Shown here piece by piece: positions 49,624-58,892 of a stretch of 64,000 bases of DNA (position 1 is the first letter of the stretch; each line of letters starts with the position of its first letter). A program made the position numbers and the translations under genes. The DNA comes from Planctomycetota bacterium (lineage in GTDB: Bacteria > Planctomycetota > Phycisphaerae > Phycisphaerales > Phycisphaeraceae): contig CP066225.1 of NCBI GenBank assembly GCA_016350165.1, forward strand, positions 3,782,001 to 3,846,000, given 5' to 3'. The notes under the pieces were generated by a model. It ran no database searches. It had not been told where the DNA came from and saw nothing but the letters and a program-made list of their open reading frames with translations.

Positions 49624-50025
49624 CCGCGCACACAAACAAAAAGTTTTCAGCCACATAAATTTTCGTAGACGCATCGCACAATTTGTGTGCGCGTTGTATG
49701 CAGAAAACAACACAAAACACGCGCACGCCCGAAACAAGTGCGCGCACGAATACGCATTTGCGATATCCACAATTCACGCAAATCTATTAAACGCTTAGGC
49801 TTGTGATTTTAGGTGTGTAAAACAAGTGCAAAACAGAAATAGGCAGTTTTAGGTCAAAACGGTTAAAGAATGTGCAGAAACGGCGCGCTTTGGTTTAAAA
49901 ACGATCAGAAATGGTTCGTTTTGAGCAGTTTCTCAAATCTGCGAATACAAGATTCTGGTTTTTTCGTGCGCGCAATTCACAGAAGCAACCGACCGTATTT
50001 ATCAATTAATCAAAATATATTGTTG
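49624..50025. other. Non-coding region with repeated A-tract phrases
   Basis: About 400 bases without a supported gene. It holds GTGCGCGC/GCGCGCAC elements (near 49731-49738 and 49967-49975) and a run of phrases such as TAAAAC, CAAAAC, AGTTTT and AAACGATCAGAAATGG. Similar phrases occur in opposite orientation at 16690-16880. Confidence 0.4.
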
Positions 50026-51216
50026 TTATATGAATCTTCTACGACTAGCAGCTAAAGTAGCAATGCCGACAAGCAAACCCACTGATGTGGGTTCAGGAAC
50101 AGGAATCTGACGGCCTAGTTCAGTCGCAGCGGGTAAAATTACACCATTTTGATCAAACAAACCAAGCCGCCCGTTATTCCAAGCTAACTCATGGTTAGTC
50201 GGTGTAGCCGCTGCATGCCACCAATAAACACCTTGGCCCATATTATTAGGAAGTTGCTCCATCATGTTCATGACATCAGCTGTAAATTGTCGCTGACCTT
50301 CTATGGACATTTCATGTTCGTAGTTTTCCTGATTGGGTTCCCATGGTGAATCGATATATGAAAATCCAATTTCCGCGAGTACGGCAGGTTTATTGAATTT
50401 GTTTACAGCGTTGGTCAGGTTTTCGGTGACGGAGGCGATTGTTCCGCTGTAGCGAGGATAGAAACTGAAACCCATCATGTCGTAATCGACGTTTCTTGCT
50501 TCCAGTTCGGAAAAAATTGTTTCGGTGACCCACCAATTATCTGCTTTGGCGAGGTGAAGCATGATTTTTGGGGTGGAGTTACCAGCAGCTTCTTTAACAC
50601 CTTGAATGCCTGCGTTAAGAAGGCTGGCGAGGCGATCAAATTCTAACTCACGATTAGAGTTGTCCTGCCAGAGTTGGCCGTTGGGCCAGAGGATGCCGTT
50701 TGATATTTCGTTGCCGATCTGGACGGCGTCGGGGAGAACGCCTTGAGATTTCATGGTGTCTATGACATGGTTAGAATAATTTTGAACTTGTGTGATGAGT
50801 TGCTGGTCATTGAGGTTTTGCCATGCGGCGGGTTTGGTTTGATGACCGGGGTCTGCCCATGTGTCTGAGTAGTGAAGATCAAGAAGGAGGTTGCCGCCCG
50901 CTGCTTTGATTCGCTTGGCGAGATTGATGGTGTAATCGAGGTTGTTGATGTCGAGCCCATTATTGCCCGTGGGGTTGACGAATAGGCGTAGCCGGTAGGA
51001 GTTGATGCCGTGATTGGAGAGGATTTGAATGGGGTCGCCGGGCGTGCCGTCGGTGTCACGATAGACAGCTCCATCGTTTTCGAGTGCGGTGAGGGCAGAG
51101 ATGTCGACGCCGTTCATGAAGCCGAGATCGGTCGCTGCGAATGTGGTGTTGGTATGCAGAAATAGCGAAAAAATAAGTGCTAAATATAGGAGGGTATGAG
51201 TTTTGAGCTTTCTCAT
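50026..51216 (-). CDS. GH53 endo-beta-1,4-galactanase with PEP-CTERM tail
   Basis: 396 residues from the ATG at 51216. Signal peptide ending N-T-T-F-A (about residue 27), then a GH53 TIM barrel: G-V-D-I-S near 38, L-H-Y-S-D-T-W-A-D-P-G-H-Q near 115, the acid/base Glu in Q-I-G-N-E-I-S-N-G near 168, and the nucleophile Glu in L-A-E-I-G-F-S-Y near 285. The C terminus is V-P-E-P-T-S-V-G-L-L-V-G and a helix ending RRRFI: a PEP-CTERM signal. GH53 enzymes cut beta-1,4-galactan of pectin and plant or algal wall polysaccharides, so the cell appears to display a galactanase at its surface. Confidence 0.9.
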   Translation of the reverse strand: MRKLKTHTLLYLALIFSLFLHTNTTFAATDLGFMNGVDISALTALENDGAVYRDTDGTPGDPIQILSNHGINSYRLRLFVNPTGNNGLDINNLDYTINLAKRIKAAGGNLLLDLHYSDTWADPGHQTKPAAWQNLNDQQLITQVQNYSNHVIDTMKSQGVLPDAVQIGNEISNGILWPNGQLWQDNSNRELEFDRLASLLNAGIQGVKEAAGNSTPKIMLHLAKADNWWVTETIFSELEARNVDYDMMGFSFYPRYSGTIASVTENLTNAVNKFNKPAVLAEIGFSYIDSPWEPNQENYEHEMSIEGQRQFTADVMNMMEQLPNNMGQGVYWWHAAATPTNHELAWNNGRLGLFDQNGVILPAATELGRQIPVPEPTSVGLLVGIATLAASRRRFI

Positions 51217-51376
51217 CACGTTTTCCAATTGGGAGATGAAACACAGAAACGGTATATATTGTAGCTAAGAACTAATGATTCCCTAGAGAATAATTAGTAT
51301 GTGGCATATTACTTTTCATCCGGAGTGCGGTGGTCGAGAAAATGATCTTTTGCTCTGTATGTTTTGTAATCAAGTA

Positions 51377-51405
51377 AAAGCCCTACTTCGTAAAATAGGG
51401 CTTTT
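51377..51405 (-). terminator. Terminator of SDR gene 51426-52316
   Basis: Stem AAAGCCCTA/TAGGGCTTT with a 9-base loop; T-runs on both sides, so possibly bidirectional. Confidence 0.7.
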
Positions 51406-51425
51406 GTGGCTTGATAATACTGTGG

Positions 51426-52316
51426 TTACTCGTATTTTATGCCGGTGATTTGTTCGGTGGTTTGCCAGAGTTGTTGGGCGAGGTTGCGGTCTAGTTGGGC
51501 GATGAATTTTGGTGAGTTTTTGGGTGGGCCTTTGATACCGAATTTGGGGCCGTAGTAATCGTTGGCTTGTGCGTCGGGTGAGGTGGCTGCGAAAAGTTGT
51601 GGGCGAACACCGCTTTTGACTGGGGAGGCGAGCCACTTGGAAAGTTTGCCGCCGATGCCGATGGTTTGTTGACGTTCGGTGCCGGTGAGGCCGGGATGTG
51701 CGGAAAGGGAGATGGCTGAAACACCCTTGTTTTCAAAGTGTTTTTGTAGTTCGATCATGAAAAGTAGGTTGGCGAGTTTACTGTCGCCATAGGATTTGAC
51801 GCGGCTGTAGGGGCGGGTGGTCCAGTCGAGATCGTCGAATTGGATTTCGCCCCACTTGGCGGCGCCGCTGCTGACGGTGACGACTCTTGCGTTTTCGGTT
51901 TTGAGGATTGTTGGGTAGAGCAGGCCGGTGAGGGCGAAGTGGCCGAAGTGGTTAGTGGCCATGTGCATCTCGTGACCTTCGGGGGTACGGGTGAGATGTT
52001 CGAGGTTTACGACGCCTGCATTGTTGAGGAGGATGCCGAGGCGGTCGTGTTGGTTTGTGAATGTGGTTGCGAAGTCTTCGATAGACTTAGCGCTGATTAG
52101 ATCGAGTGGGATGGTTTGTAGTGAGGCTTGTGGGAGTTGGGTTTTGATTTTGGCGATGGCGGCTTCGCCTTTTTCGGTGCTTCTGCATGCGATGATGACG
52201 TGCGCACCGTTTTTGGCGAGTTGGTAGGTTGATTCAAAGCCGAGACCGATGTTGCCGCCGGTGACGATGGCGACTTTGCCGGTGAGGTTCGGGATGTCTG
52301 TTAGATTCCAAGTCAT
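51426..52316 (-). CDS. Short-chain dehydrogenase/reductase (retinol-dehydrogenase-like)
   Basis: 296 residues. T-G-G-N-I-G-L-G near residue 19 replaces the usual TGxxxGIG Rossmann loop, N-N-A-G near 92, catalytic Ser in V-T-V-S-S-G near 147 and Tyr-x3-Lys in Y-G-D-S-K near 174. The length and the H-P-G-L-T-G-T segment resemble the WWOX/retinol-dehydrogenase-like SDR group. NAD(P)-dependent oxidoreductase of unknown substrate. Divergent from the AlbA_2 gene, 109 bases between starts. Confidence 0.85.
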   Translation of the reverse strand: MTWNLTDIPNLTGKVAIVTGGNIGLGFESTYQLAKNGAHVIIACRSTEKGEAAIAKIKTQLPQASLQTIPLDLISAKSIEDFATTFTNQHDRLGILLNNAGVVNLEHLTRTPEGHEMHMATNHFGHFALTGLLYPTILKTENARVVTVSSGAAKWGEIQFDDLDWTTRPYSRVKSYGDSKLANLLFMIELQKHFENKGVSAISLSAHPGLTGTERQQTIGIGGKLSKWLASPVKSGVRPQLFAATSPDAQANDYYGPKFGIKGPPKNSPKFIAQLDRNLAQQLWQTTEQITGIKYE

Positions 52317-52425
52317 TGTGCTGTTCCAATATGTGGGTTATTGAGAAAAGAGGGTGATGCTTGCTTGGGGAGTTTGGTAGAATGGAGGTTTAAATTATAT
52401 AGCATGTAATTTTTAGAGGGCAAAT

Positions 52426-53616
52426 ATGATACAGAAGCCATTTGATGATATAGACAAAGATGACATTGAGAATCTAATAGAGATTGAAGCCGCTGAGTCA
52501 AAAACACTGGAGTTTAAAAGCATATTGCCTGGGATGACTAGGAAAGATAAAAAAGAATTTTTGGCAGATATTTCATCATTTGCAAATTCTTCTGGTGGCG
52601 ATGTGATCTATGGTATTTCAGAAGAGGATGAGGAAGGCAATAAGACAGGTAAAGCTTCTAGAGTAATGCCAATTTTCGGTGAGAATGCAGATGATGTTAT
52701 TAGACGCTTAGATCAGCTAGCAACTAGTGGTACAGATCCTCGAATGTCCGTTCAAATCAAACCCATCAATGGTTGGCAAAATGCTAATGGGCAAGATGGA
52801 TTTGTTGTATTGATTCGTATTCCAAAAAGTTTCAGGTCACCTCATCGTGTAACAGTAGATAATGGGGTACGTTTTTTTTGCAGGAACTCGGCGGGTAAGT
52901 ATGAGCTAGATGTAGATGATTTACGTGACGCTTTTTTAGCAACAGAATCACAAGGTGAGCGAATTAAGCGGTTTATTGAAGATCGAATAGCGAAAATTAT
53001 TGCAAATGAGACGCCCGTACGTCTTTCAGGGGCATCTAGGCTCGCTGTGCACATAATACCGATTGGCAGTTTCTTGAATAGAAAATATCACAAATTGGAG
53101 GCAGGCTCGCATCTTAATATTCGCCCACTAGGAAACTACGGAGGAGGGGGGATGGTGAAATATAATTTAGATGGTTGTTATAACGCATTCATGGATGGAG
53201 ATGAAAGTGAATCGTATACTCAAATGTTTTTTGATGGAACTGTTGAAGCAGTGCTTGCTGATTTACTGTCGGATGATCAAGATAGTGTATGTTTAGAATA
53301 TTGTGAAGATCAAGTGGTTGGAAAGTTAGACGTATACATCAAGAACTATTTACAATTAAATATTGATGCGCCTGTGATAATTTCTATTAGCTTGTTAGGG
53401 TGCAAGGGGATGAGAGCATATATTGATAGACGTCGTATGAGAGCAAATTCAGGAATATTAGACAGAGATGTAGCCATTTTGCCTGTTGCAAATCTAGCAC
53501 AGTTAACTGATGTAGTGATTCCGGAATTATTAAAATCGACTTTTGATGCTGCGTGGAATGCTTTTGGTTTTCCCCGTAGTTATAGTTACGATGAAAACGG
53601 TAAATGGAAGCAATAA
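52426..53616 (+). CDS. AlbA_2 (Schlafen-type) domain protein
   Basis: 396 residues. The N-terminal 170 residues fit the AlbA_2 putative DNA-binding/ATP-binding domain: E-S-K-T-L-E-F-K near residue 25, F-A-N-S-S-G-G-D-V-I-Y-G-I near 51 and V-R-F-F-C-R-N-S-A-G near 145. The C-terminal 220 residues have no recognised domain. Proteins of this type are often found beside defence or mobile elements. The gene is more AT-rich than its neighbours, with AT-ending codons, which suggests transfer. Ends at its own terminator. Confidence 0.75.
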   Translation: MIQKPFDDIDKDDIENLIEIEAAESKTLEFKSILPGMTRKDKKEFLADISSFANSSGGDVIYGISEEDEEGNKTGKASRVMPIFGENADDVIRRLDQLATSGTDPRMSVQIKPINGWQNANGQDGFVVLIRIPKSFRSPHRVTVDNGVRFFCRNSAGKYELDVDDLRDAFLATESQGERIKRFIEDRIAKIIANETPVRLSGASRLAVHIIPIGSFLNRKYHKLEAGSHLNIRPLGNYGGGGMVKYNLDGCYNAFMDGDESESYTQMFFDGTVEAVLADLLSDDQDSVCLEYCEDQVVGKLDVYIKNYLQLNIDAPVIISISLLGCKGMRAYIDRRRMRANSGILDRDVAILPVANLAQLTDVVIPELLKSTFDAAWNAFGFPRSYSYDENGKWKQ

Positions 53617-53652
53617 ACGATTTTGCTGTGATTGATATGGAAAATGTAAAAA

Positions 53653-53681
53653 AGCTACGGAATGATCGTAGCTTTTTTTGT
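53653..53681 (+). terminator. Terminator of AlbA_2 gene
   Basis: Stem AAGCTACG/CGTAGCTT around GAATGAT, followed by seven T. Confidence 0.8.
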
Positions 53682-53775
53682 GGTGTATTTTAAGAGCCAG
53701 CGAGCTGTAAGCTCGCAGCTATTTGAGTTTATGGGTTGAATTAGTGAGTGGTGAGAGATAGTGTGTTTCGTTAGT

Positions 53776-54678
53776 TCATTTGACGTCTTCATTTTCGGGG
53801 GTTTTGTCGAGGAAGCGGGAGAGGCCGGGACGGAAGACGACTTTGTTCTCGAATGGAATGAGCTTCTCATCTAAATACATTTGGACTGCATTGGAGAGAA
53901 CGTTGCCTTCGAGTTTCTGGCCTTTGGTACGGACATCTTCGGCGGTGTCTTGGCCGACGTTGATGTGGAAGACGTCTTGGAGGATGGTTGGGCCTTCATC
54001 AAGGTCTTCGGTAACGAAGTGAGCGGTGCAGCCGGTGACGCGGACGCCTTGCTCCCATGCCTGGTGATATGGTTTGGCACCGGGGAAGTAGGGCAGGAGT
54101 GATGGGTGGATGTTGATGATGCGGTTTGAGTATTTTTTAACCATCTCAGGTGGGATGATCTGCATGTAGCGAGCGAGTGCGACGAGGTCGACTTCGTAGG
54201 CTGCGAGTTGTTCGAGAACCCACTTGAAGTGAGCTGGCTTGTCTTTAGAGGTCATCCATGCGAATGGGAGACCCGCTTCTTTGGCAACGGACTCGAGGTC
54301 TGGGTGGTTGCCTAGGACGCAGACGATGTCGCCACGATAGCGGCCTGACTTCCAGTCGTCGATCATTTGCTCAAGGCAATGAGCTTCCTTGGTGACCATG
54401 GCGGCAACGCGCTTGCGGCGACGTTGATCGTGGAATGTGACACGAACCTGCATGTCGATGGATTTGCCTAGGTCGAGGAGTTCGGTGATGAGTTGATCGA
54501 GAGAGAGGGACATGTCTGCGAGATCGACGAGCATGTCCATGATGAACTTGCCGTTGACGACCTGCTGCTCGATGTCGAGGATGTTGATGTCCTTCTCGGC
54601 GACGTAAGTTGCAAAACGAGCGACGACGCCCTTCTGGTCGGTGCCGATGACGTTGATGACAGCTTTGATGGTAGGCAT
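53776..54678 (-). CDS. purU: Formyltetrahydrofolate deformylase
   Basis: 300 residues from the ATG at 54678, with GAGGAG upstream; the frame extends 26 codons further without support. N-terminal ACT-type domain (about 1-85, I-G-T-D-Q-K-G-V-V-A-R) and a formyltransferase-fold C-terminal domain with L-A-R-Y-M-Q-I, the N-I-H-P-S-L-L-P-Y-F-P-G block and G-C-T-A-H-F-V. PurU hydrolyses 10-formyl-THF to THF and formate, balancing one-carbon pools. It ends in an unusual 20-residue charged tail. Confidence 0.9.
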   Translation of the reverse strand: MPTIKAVINVIGTDQKGVVARFATYVAEKDINILDIEQQVVNGKFIMDMLVDLADMSLSLDQLITELLDLGKSIDMQVRVTFHDQRRRKRVAAMVTKEAHCLEQMIDDWKSGRYRGDIVCVLGNHPDLESVAKEAGLPFAWMTSKDKPAHFKWVLEQLAAYEVDLVALARYMQIIPPEMVKKYSNRIINIHPSLLPYFPGAKPYHQAWEQGVRVTGCTAHFVTEDLDEGPTILQDVFHINVGQDTAEDVRTKGQKLEGNVLSNAVQMYLDEKLIPFENKVVFRPGLSRFLDKTPENEDVK

Positions 54679-55270
54679 GTTGTTGTGACTCCTCGGATCT
54701 CTTTCTCTATATATCGTTGTATATTGTTGAGTTATTGGGTTTGTTGCGAAACTCAAAGTTGTATTGGGTTATGAAGCAGGCGGATGAGTTTGCTTCGAGG
54801 TTTGAAATTGCGAATGAGTACCGAGTGAATAAGTTACTCGATTGTGTTGCGATTTCATGAACAACCTGTTGATAAGCAGTATTGTAACGAGATTGAGCTT
54901 GTGGAATGCGCTACTGCTTGTTTATAATCGTGTCACTGCCAGGTCCACTTTTGTTATATGAGCAAAGGAGTGCTCGCAAATCATGCTTATTACAAGATTT
55001 CTGACGATTAAGCGTTATGTGAGCGGTGTCTGAGAGGCACTAGCGTACATGACGTTGTTGTCATTTGGGACTTGAGATGAGCGGTTTTAGCAGTCTGCAC
55101 GTTAATGATGGGTGTATAACTTGTTGTTAGCAGGTTGTGGAGAACTGATTGGACATGCTGGGACAGGCATGTGGACGACAGTGGCATGAACAAGCGTAGG
55201 GATAGATGAAGTATGCGTTTGTTCGTCGGGTAATGGATTACGTAAGGTCATATCGGTCAAGGAGAGGACC
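54679..55270. other. Intergenic between purU and sigma-factor gene
   Basis: 590 bases of divergent promoter space. No supported gene. GGAGAGGACC just before 55271 is the ribosome site of the sigma factor. Confidence 0.35.
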
Positions 55271-56089
55271 ATGAGCCGCACGGAGGCAAGCCCATCAAGC
55301 CTGTCAACGATCACGGACGAGAATATTGACGAGGTCTGGAAGGAATACAAGTCTGCAGAGACAGAGTTCCTTCGTAACAAGATCCTCGAGCATTATCTAC
55401 CGTTGGTTAAGTACATTGCAGAGCGCGTACATTCGAAGTTGCCTAATGAGGTCGATTGTGATGACCTGATTAGTGCTGGCATCTTTGGATTGATGGACGC
55501 GATTGATGCATTTGATTTATCACGTGGCATTAAGTTTCAGACTTATTGTGCACCAAGAGTTCGTGGCGCGATTCTAGACGGATTGCGTGCGATGGACTGG
55601 GTGCCACGTCTGGTGAGGTCACGTACGAATAAGGTTGGCACGGCACGATCAAGGCTTGAAATGCAAATGGGGCGTAAGCCGACGCATGATGAGATTGCAG
55701 ATGAAATGCAGATCTCCATGGAAGAGTACGACAAGATCCGTAAGGACTCGAGTACAGTCGGTATCACGTCATTGGACAGAAAATTCTTTGAAACAGACAG
55801 TTCTCGTGAGATGCGTGAGATCGATGTATTAATCGACCGTACGCAAGAGAACCCGATGTCAGCAGCACAGCGTAAGGATCTGAAAGAGTTGATCTCGAAG
55901 GGTCTGTCGCGAGCTGAACGCTTGATCATCATCTTGTATTATTTTGAAGAGATGACGATGAAAGAAATCGGCATGACGCTAGACTTGTCGGAGTCACGTG
56001 TGAGTCAGATGCATGCATCTGTGCTTGCGAGACTGCGAGCGGGTTTGGCTCATCGAAGTGGGCAGTTGATCTCTGAGTTAGATGATTAA
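55271..56089 (+). CDS. FliA/WhiG-family RNA polymerase sigma factor
   Basis: 272 residues with all parts of the sigma-28 group: region 2 (about 40-110: L-V-K-Y-I-A-E-R-V, D-L-I-S-A-G-I-F-G-L-M-D-A-I-D-A-F-D, F-Q-T-Y-C-A-P-R-V-R-G-A-I-L-D), region 3 (about 125-165) and region 4 (about 205-258) with its helix-turn-helix L-S-E-S-R-V-S-Q-M-H. Proteins of this family direct transcription of flagellar or developmental genes. No flagellar gene or anti-sigma factor is adjacent here, so the regulon cannot be read from context. A terminator follows. Confidence 0.9.
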   Translation: MSRTEASPSSLSTITDENIDEVWKEYKSAETEFLRNKILEHYLPLVKYIAERVHSKLPNEVDCDDLISAGIFGLMDAIDAFDLSRGIKFQTYCAPRVRGAILDGLRAMDWVPRLVRSRTNKVGTARSRLEMQMGRKPTHDEIADEMQISMEEYDKIRKDSSTVGITSLDRKFFETDSSREMREIDVLIDRTQENPMSAAQRKDLKELISKGLSRAERLIIILYYFEEMTMKEIGMTLDLSESRVSQMHASVLARLRAGLAHRSGQLISELDD

Positions 56090-56111
56090 TTGCACAATAA
56101 AGCGAGAAAGA

Positions 56112-56141
56112 AAAAAGCCAATCTTATGATTGGCTTTTTTT
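56112..56141 (+). terminator. Terminator of sigma-factor gene
   Basis: Stem AAAAAGCCAATC/GATTGGCTTTTT with a TTAT loop and a T-run; A-rich on the left, so it can also serve the phoU end. Confidence 0.85.
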
Positions 56142-56157
56142 GTTGGTGGGGCAAGAG

Positions 56158-56172
56158 CTAATCGGTGATTAG
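56158..56172 (-). repeat. Dispersed palindrome after phoU
   Basis: On the minus strand CTAATCACCGATTAG, two bases beyond the phoU stop codon (TAA at 56175-56177). Confidence 0.85.
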
Positions 56173-56174
56173 AT

Positions 56175-56846
56175 TTATTGTTCGAGGATAGAACGAGATC
56201 GGCCGTGACGGATGATGTCGCCTTGGGACATGTAGATGACGTCCTCAGCGATGTTGACGGTGTGGTCGGCGATGCGTTCGAGGTTGCGTGAGACGTTGAG
56301 GAGGTGGATGTATGTTTGAACCAGTTCGGGGTCTTCGCGGATGGCTTGCTCGACACGCTTGTACATGGTGGCGTGGATATTATCGACTTCGTCGTCACGT
56401 TCCTTGACTTGATTAGCGAGATCGTGATCAAGGTTAACGAGTGAATCGAGTGACTTTGCTAGCATCCATTTAACAGTGGAGGTCATGCCGTGAAGATCAA
56501 AGGGGACACGATCGACACGGGCGAAGCGTGAGAGGTAGATTGCTTGTTGAGCGATATTGACGGCAAGGTCGCCGATGCGTTCGAGTTCATTGTTGATCTT
56601 GAGAGTTGCGACAACGTAGCGAAGATCCATTGCGACGGGTTGGTAGAGAGCGAGGGTATGCATGCACTCTTCTTCGATGTCGACTTCGGAGCGATCGATG
56701 AGGTGGTCGCATTCAAAGACTTTGTTGGCGAGATCGGGGTCGCGTTCCTGAATTGAAGTGATTGCGTTCTGGACACTTTCCTCAACCATAGCGCCGAGTG
56801 TGAGAATGCGCTTCTTAAGTTGGTCGATTTGTCTTTTAAGATGCAT
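56175..56846 (-). CDS. phoU: Phosphate transport regulator PhoU
   Basis: 223 residues from the ATG at 56846. Two PhoU repeats of three helices each, with the metal-binding E-x3-D pairs visible as N-E-L-E-R-I-G-D-L-A-V-N-I and R-N-L-E-R-I-A-D-H-T-V-N-I-A-E-D. PhoU links the Pst transporter to the phosphate two-component system and dampens phosphate uptake. Last gene of the pstSCAB-phoU operon; a longer start up to 56906 would overlap the pstB end and has no ribosome site. Confidence 0.95.
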   Translation of the reverse strand: MHLKRQIDQLKKRILTLGAMVEESVQNAITSIQERDPDLANKVFECDHLIDRSEVDIEEECMHTLALYQPVAMDLRYVVATLKINNELERIGDLAVNIAQQAIYLSRFARVDRVPFDLHGMTSTVKWMLAKSLDSLVNLDHDLANQVKERDDEVDNIHATMYKRVEQAIREDPELVQTYIHLLNVSRNLERIADHTVNIAEDVIYMSQGDIIRHGRSRSILEQ

Positions 56847-56898
56847 GTGTATAACCCCGATTCCTATGTAGAACGGTTGTTCGTTAATATTTTGCTGT

Positions 56899-56913
56899 CT
56901 AATCAACGATTAG
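56899..56913 (-). repeat. Dispersed stop-codon palindrome at pstB
   Basis: CTAATCAACGATTAG, perfect. TAA on the minus strand is the pstB stop codon. Confidence 0.85.
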
Positions 56914-57833
56914 CCGAAACGTCCTGTGATGTAATTTTCGGTTTGCTCGTTGTCTGGGTTGGTGAATATGTGACGTGTTGGCCCATATTCGATGAGGTCG
57001 CCTTGGAACATGAAGGCGGTGTAGTCTGAGCTACGTGCTGCCTGTTGCATGTTGTGGGTGACGATGACGATGGTGTACTCTTTGCGGAGTTCGTCGATGA
57101 GGTCTTCGATTGCTGCGGTTGATTTCGGGTCGAGTGCTGAGCATGGTTCGTCCATTAGGAGAACTTCGGGTTCAGCGGCGATGGCACGAGCGATGCATAG
57201 ACGTTGCTGTTGACCACCGGAGAGGCCGAGTGCAGACTGTTTTAGACGGTCTTTAACTTCGTCCCATAGTGCGGCTTGGCGTAATGAACGTTCGACGATT
57301 TCGTCGAGGTTTGCTTTTGAGATTTTGGTGTGAAGTTTTGGGCCGAAGGCGACGTTAGCGTAGATTGATTTAGGAAATGGGTTTGGTTTCTGAAAAACCA
57401 TGCCCACGCGACGACGTAGATCGACAACGTCAGTACCGGGTGCGAAGAGATCACGGCCGTGAAGTTTGAGTGTGCCTTCAGCACGCGCGCCCATGGTGAG
57501 GTCGTTCATGCGGTTGATCCAGCGAAGGAATGTGGATTTGCCACAACCTGAGGGACCGATGAAAGCGGTGACGCATTTTTCAGCAATATCCATGGAGATA
57601 TTGTGGAGGGCTTGGAAGTTGCCATACCATGAGTTGAAGTTTTTCACTTCGAGGGCGACTTTATTTCCAACCACATCGGCGCGTTCATGAACGACGGGCT
57701 TATTGAGAGATAAAGCATCGTCGTTTTTTAGTTCGTTTTCGTTTGCAATGGCAGTGTCGCTGTTTGCTGCAGTGCGTGTTGCCAGTTGCTCGGACTCGTT
57801 TGTGCTCTGTGTCATTGTTGTAGTCATAATCAT
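56910..57833 (-). CDS. pstB: Phosphate ABC transporter ATPase
   Basis: 307 residues: a Thr/Asn/Glu-rich N-terminal extension of about 60 residues unusual for PstB, then the ATPase with Walker A G-P-S-G-C-G-K-S, the ABC signature L-S-G-G-Q-Q-Q-R and Walker B V-L-L-M-D-E-P. It powers phosphate import through PstA/PstC. The long extension starts at several Met/Thr residues (M-I-M-T-T-T-M-T), so the true start may be a few codons later. Gene junctions on both sides carry the dispersed palindrome. Confidence 0.95.
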   Translation of the reverse strand: MIMTTTMTQSTNESEQLATRTAANSDTAIANENELKNDDALSLNKPVVHERADVVGNKVALEVKNFNSWYGNFQALHNISMDIAEKCVTAFIGPSGCGKSTFLRWINRMNDLTMGARAEGTLKLHGRDLFAPGTDVVDLRRRVGMVFQKPNPFPKSIYANVAFGPKLHTKISKANLDEIVERSLRQAALWDEVKDRLKQSALGLSGGQQQRLCIARAIAAEPEVLLMDEPCSALDPKSTAAIEDLIDELRKEYTIVIVTHNMQQAARSSDYTAFMFQGDLIEYGPTRHIFTNPDNEQTENYITGRFG

Positions 57834-57852
57834 GTTTTGTGTTGTTGGTTGT

Positions 57853-57874
57853 CTATTCGTTGATTAGCGATTAG
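57853..57874 (-). repeat. Dispersed palindrome with extra half arm at pstA stop
   Basis: On the minus strand a CTAATCG half arm, whose TAA is the pstA stop codon, is followed directly by a full copy CTAATCAACGAATAG. Confidence 0.8.
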
Positions 57875-58827
57875 CTCATGGGTCTATGAGTGAGTTGACG
57901 AATTGTGATCGCGATTGCGTTGAACGTGAGGAGTATTGCGAGTAGGACGATGATGCCTGAAGCTGCGACGTAGTGGAAGTCAGCTTGAGGGCGGCTCGCC
58001 CAGTTGAAGATCTGGAGTGGCATGGCAGAGAAGTCATCCATGAGGTGGCCGGGAGTGAAGCGGAGATAGAGTGCTGCGATGATGAGTAGTGGAGCAGCTT
58101 CGCCGATGGCTCTGGACATTGCGAGGATGGTGCCGGTCATGATTCCAGGAATGGCGGCAGGTAATGAAGTTGACCAGACCGTTTGCCATTTTGTGCATCC
58201 AAGTGCGAGTGCACCGTGGCGTAATGAGCCAGGGACGGCGCGGAGTGCTTCTTGGGATGAGATGATGATAATTGGGAGGATGACGAGCATGAGTGTGAGG
58301 CCACCTGCTAAAACAGAGCGACCAAACGGTAATCGTAAGTGGTACCAGTCTTCAGTTGTGCCGATGGTGAGAATTGGTTGATCGACGGTGCCGAGGACGC
58401 CGAACATATGGGCGAAAGCTGTGAGGCCGAGGATACCGTAGACGATTGAAGGAACACCTGCGAGGTTTGTGATATTGAGCTGAATGATGCTGTGTATGAG
58501 GCGGAGGTGTTTGTTACGTGGTTTGAATTCTTCGAGCAGGATTGCAGTTCCGACGCCGATGGGGATGGCTGAGAGTGCACAAACACCACATGCGAAGATA
58601 GTGCCCATCATGGCTGGGTAGATGCCAGCTTTTGCAGGCTTACGTGATGGTGCGCTGGAGAGGAATTTCCAACTGAGGAAATCTTTGCCTTGTAAGCCGA
58701 TGGATGTGAGAAGGATGATGAGCATTGTGATAGAGAGCATGGTTGCGGCAATACAAAGGATGACAAAGAGTTTGTCCTTTGCGAAACGGCCGTTGCGGTG
58801 CAGTGCTGGGTTGGCTAAAGATTGCAT
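57871..58827 (-). CDS. pstA: Phosphate ABC transporter permease PstA
   Basis: 318 residues with six membrane helices and the permease coupling segment E-A-L-R-A-V-P-G-S-L-R-H-G-A-L-A-L-G typical of PstA. With PstC it forms the membrane channel of the high-affinity phosphate importer. The upstream gene is pstC (65 bases, holding a palindrome), the downstream one pstB. Confidence 0.95.
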   Translation of the reverse strand: MQSLANPALHRNGRFAKDKLFVILCIAATMLSITMLIILLTSIGLQGKDFLSWKFLSSAPSRKPAKAGIYPAMMGTIFACGVCALSAIPIGVGTAILLEEFKPRNKHLRLIHSIIQLNITNLAGVPSIVYGILGLTAFAHMFGVLGTVDQPILTIGTTEDWYHLRLPFGRSVLAGGLTLMLVILPIIIISSQEALRAVPGSLRHGALALGCTKWQTVWSTSLPAAIPGIMTGTILAMSRAIGEAAPLLIIAALYLRFTPGHLMDDFSAMPLQIFNWASRPQADFHYVAASGIIVLLAILLTFNAIAITIRQLTHRPMS

Positions 58828-58848
58828 GTTTGTGATTCTCTGTCTTGT

Positions 58849-58863
58849 CTAATCAATGGTTAG
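58849..58863 (-). repeat. Dispersed palindrome between pstC and pstA
   Basis: On the minus strand CTAACCATTGATTAG, one base changed in the left arm, 29 bases after the pstC stop. Confidence 0.7.
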
Positions 58864-58892
58864 TTGCGTAATTGTGTGTTGTTATATGGGGC

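Noticed and set aside
50180-50655. CTAACTCATGGTTAG- and CTAACTCACGATTAG-like strings
   Set aside because: Both lie inside the GH53 coding sequence, deviate from the consensus arms and are probably chance matches.
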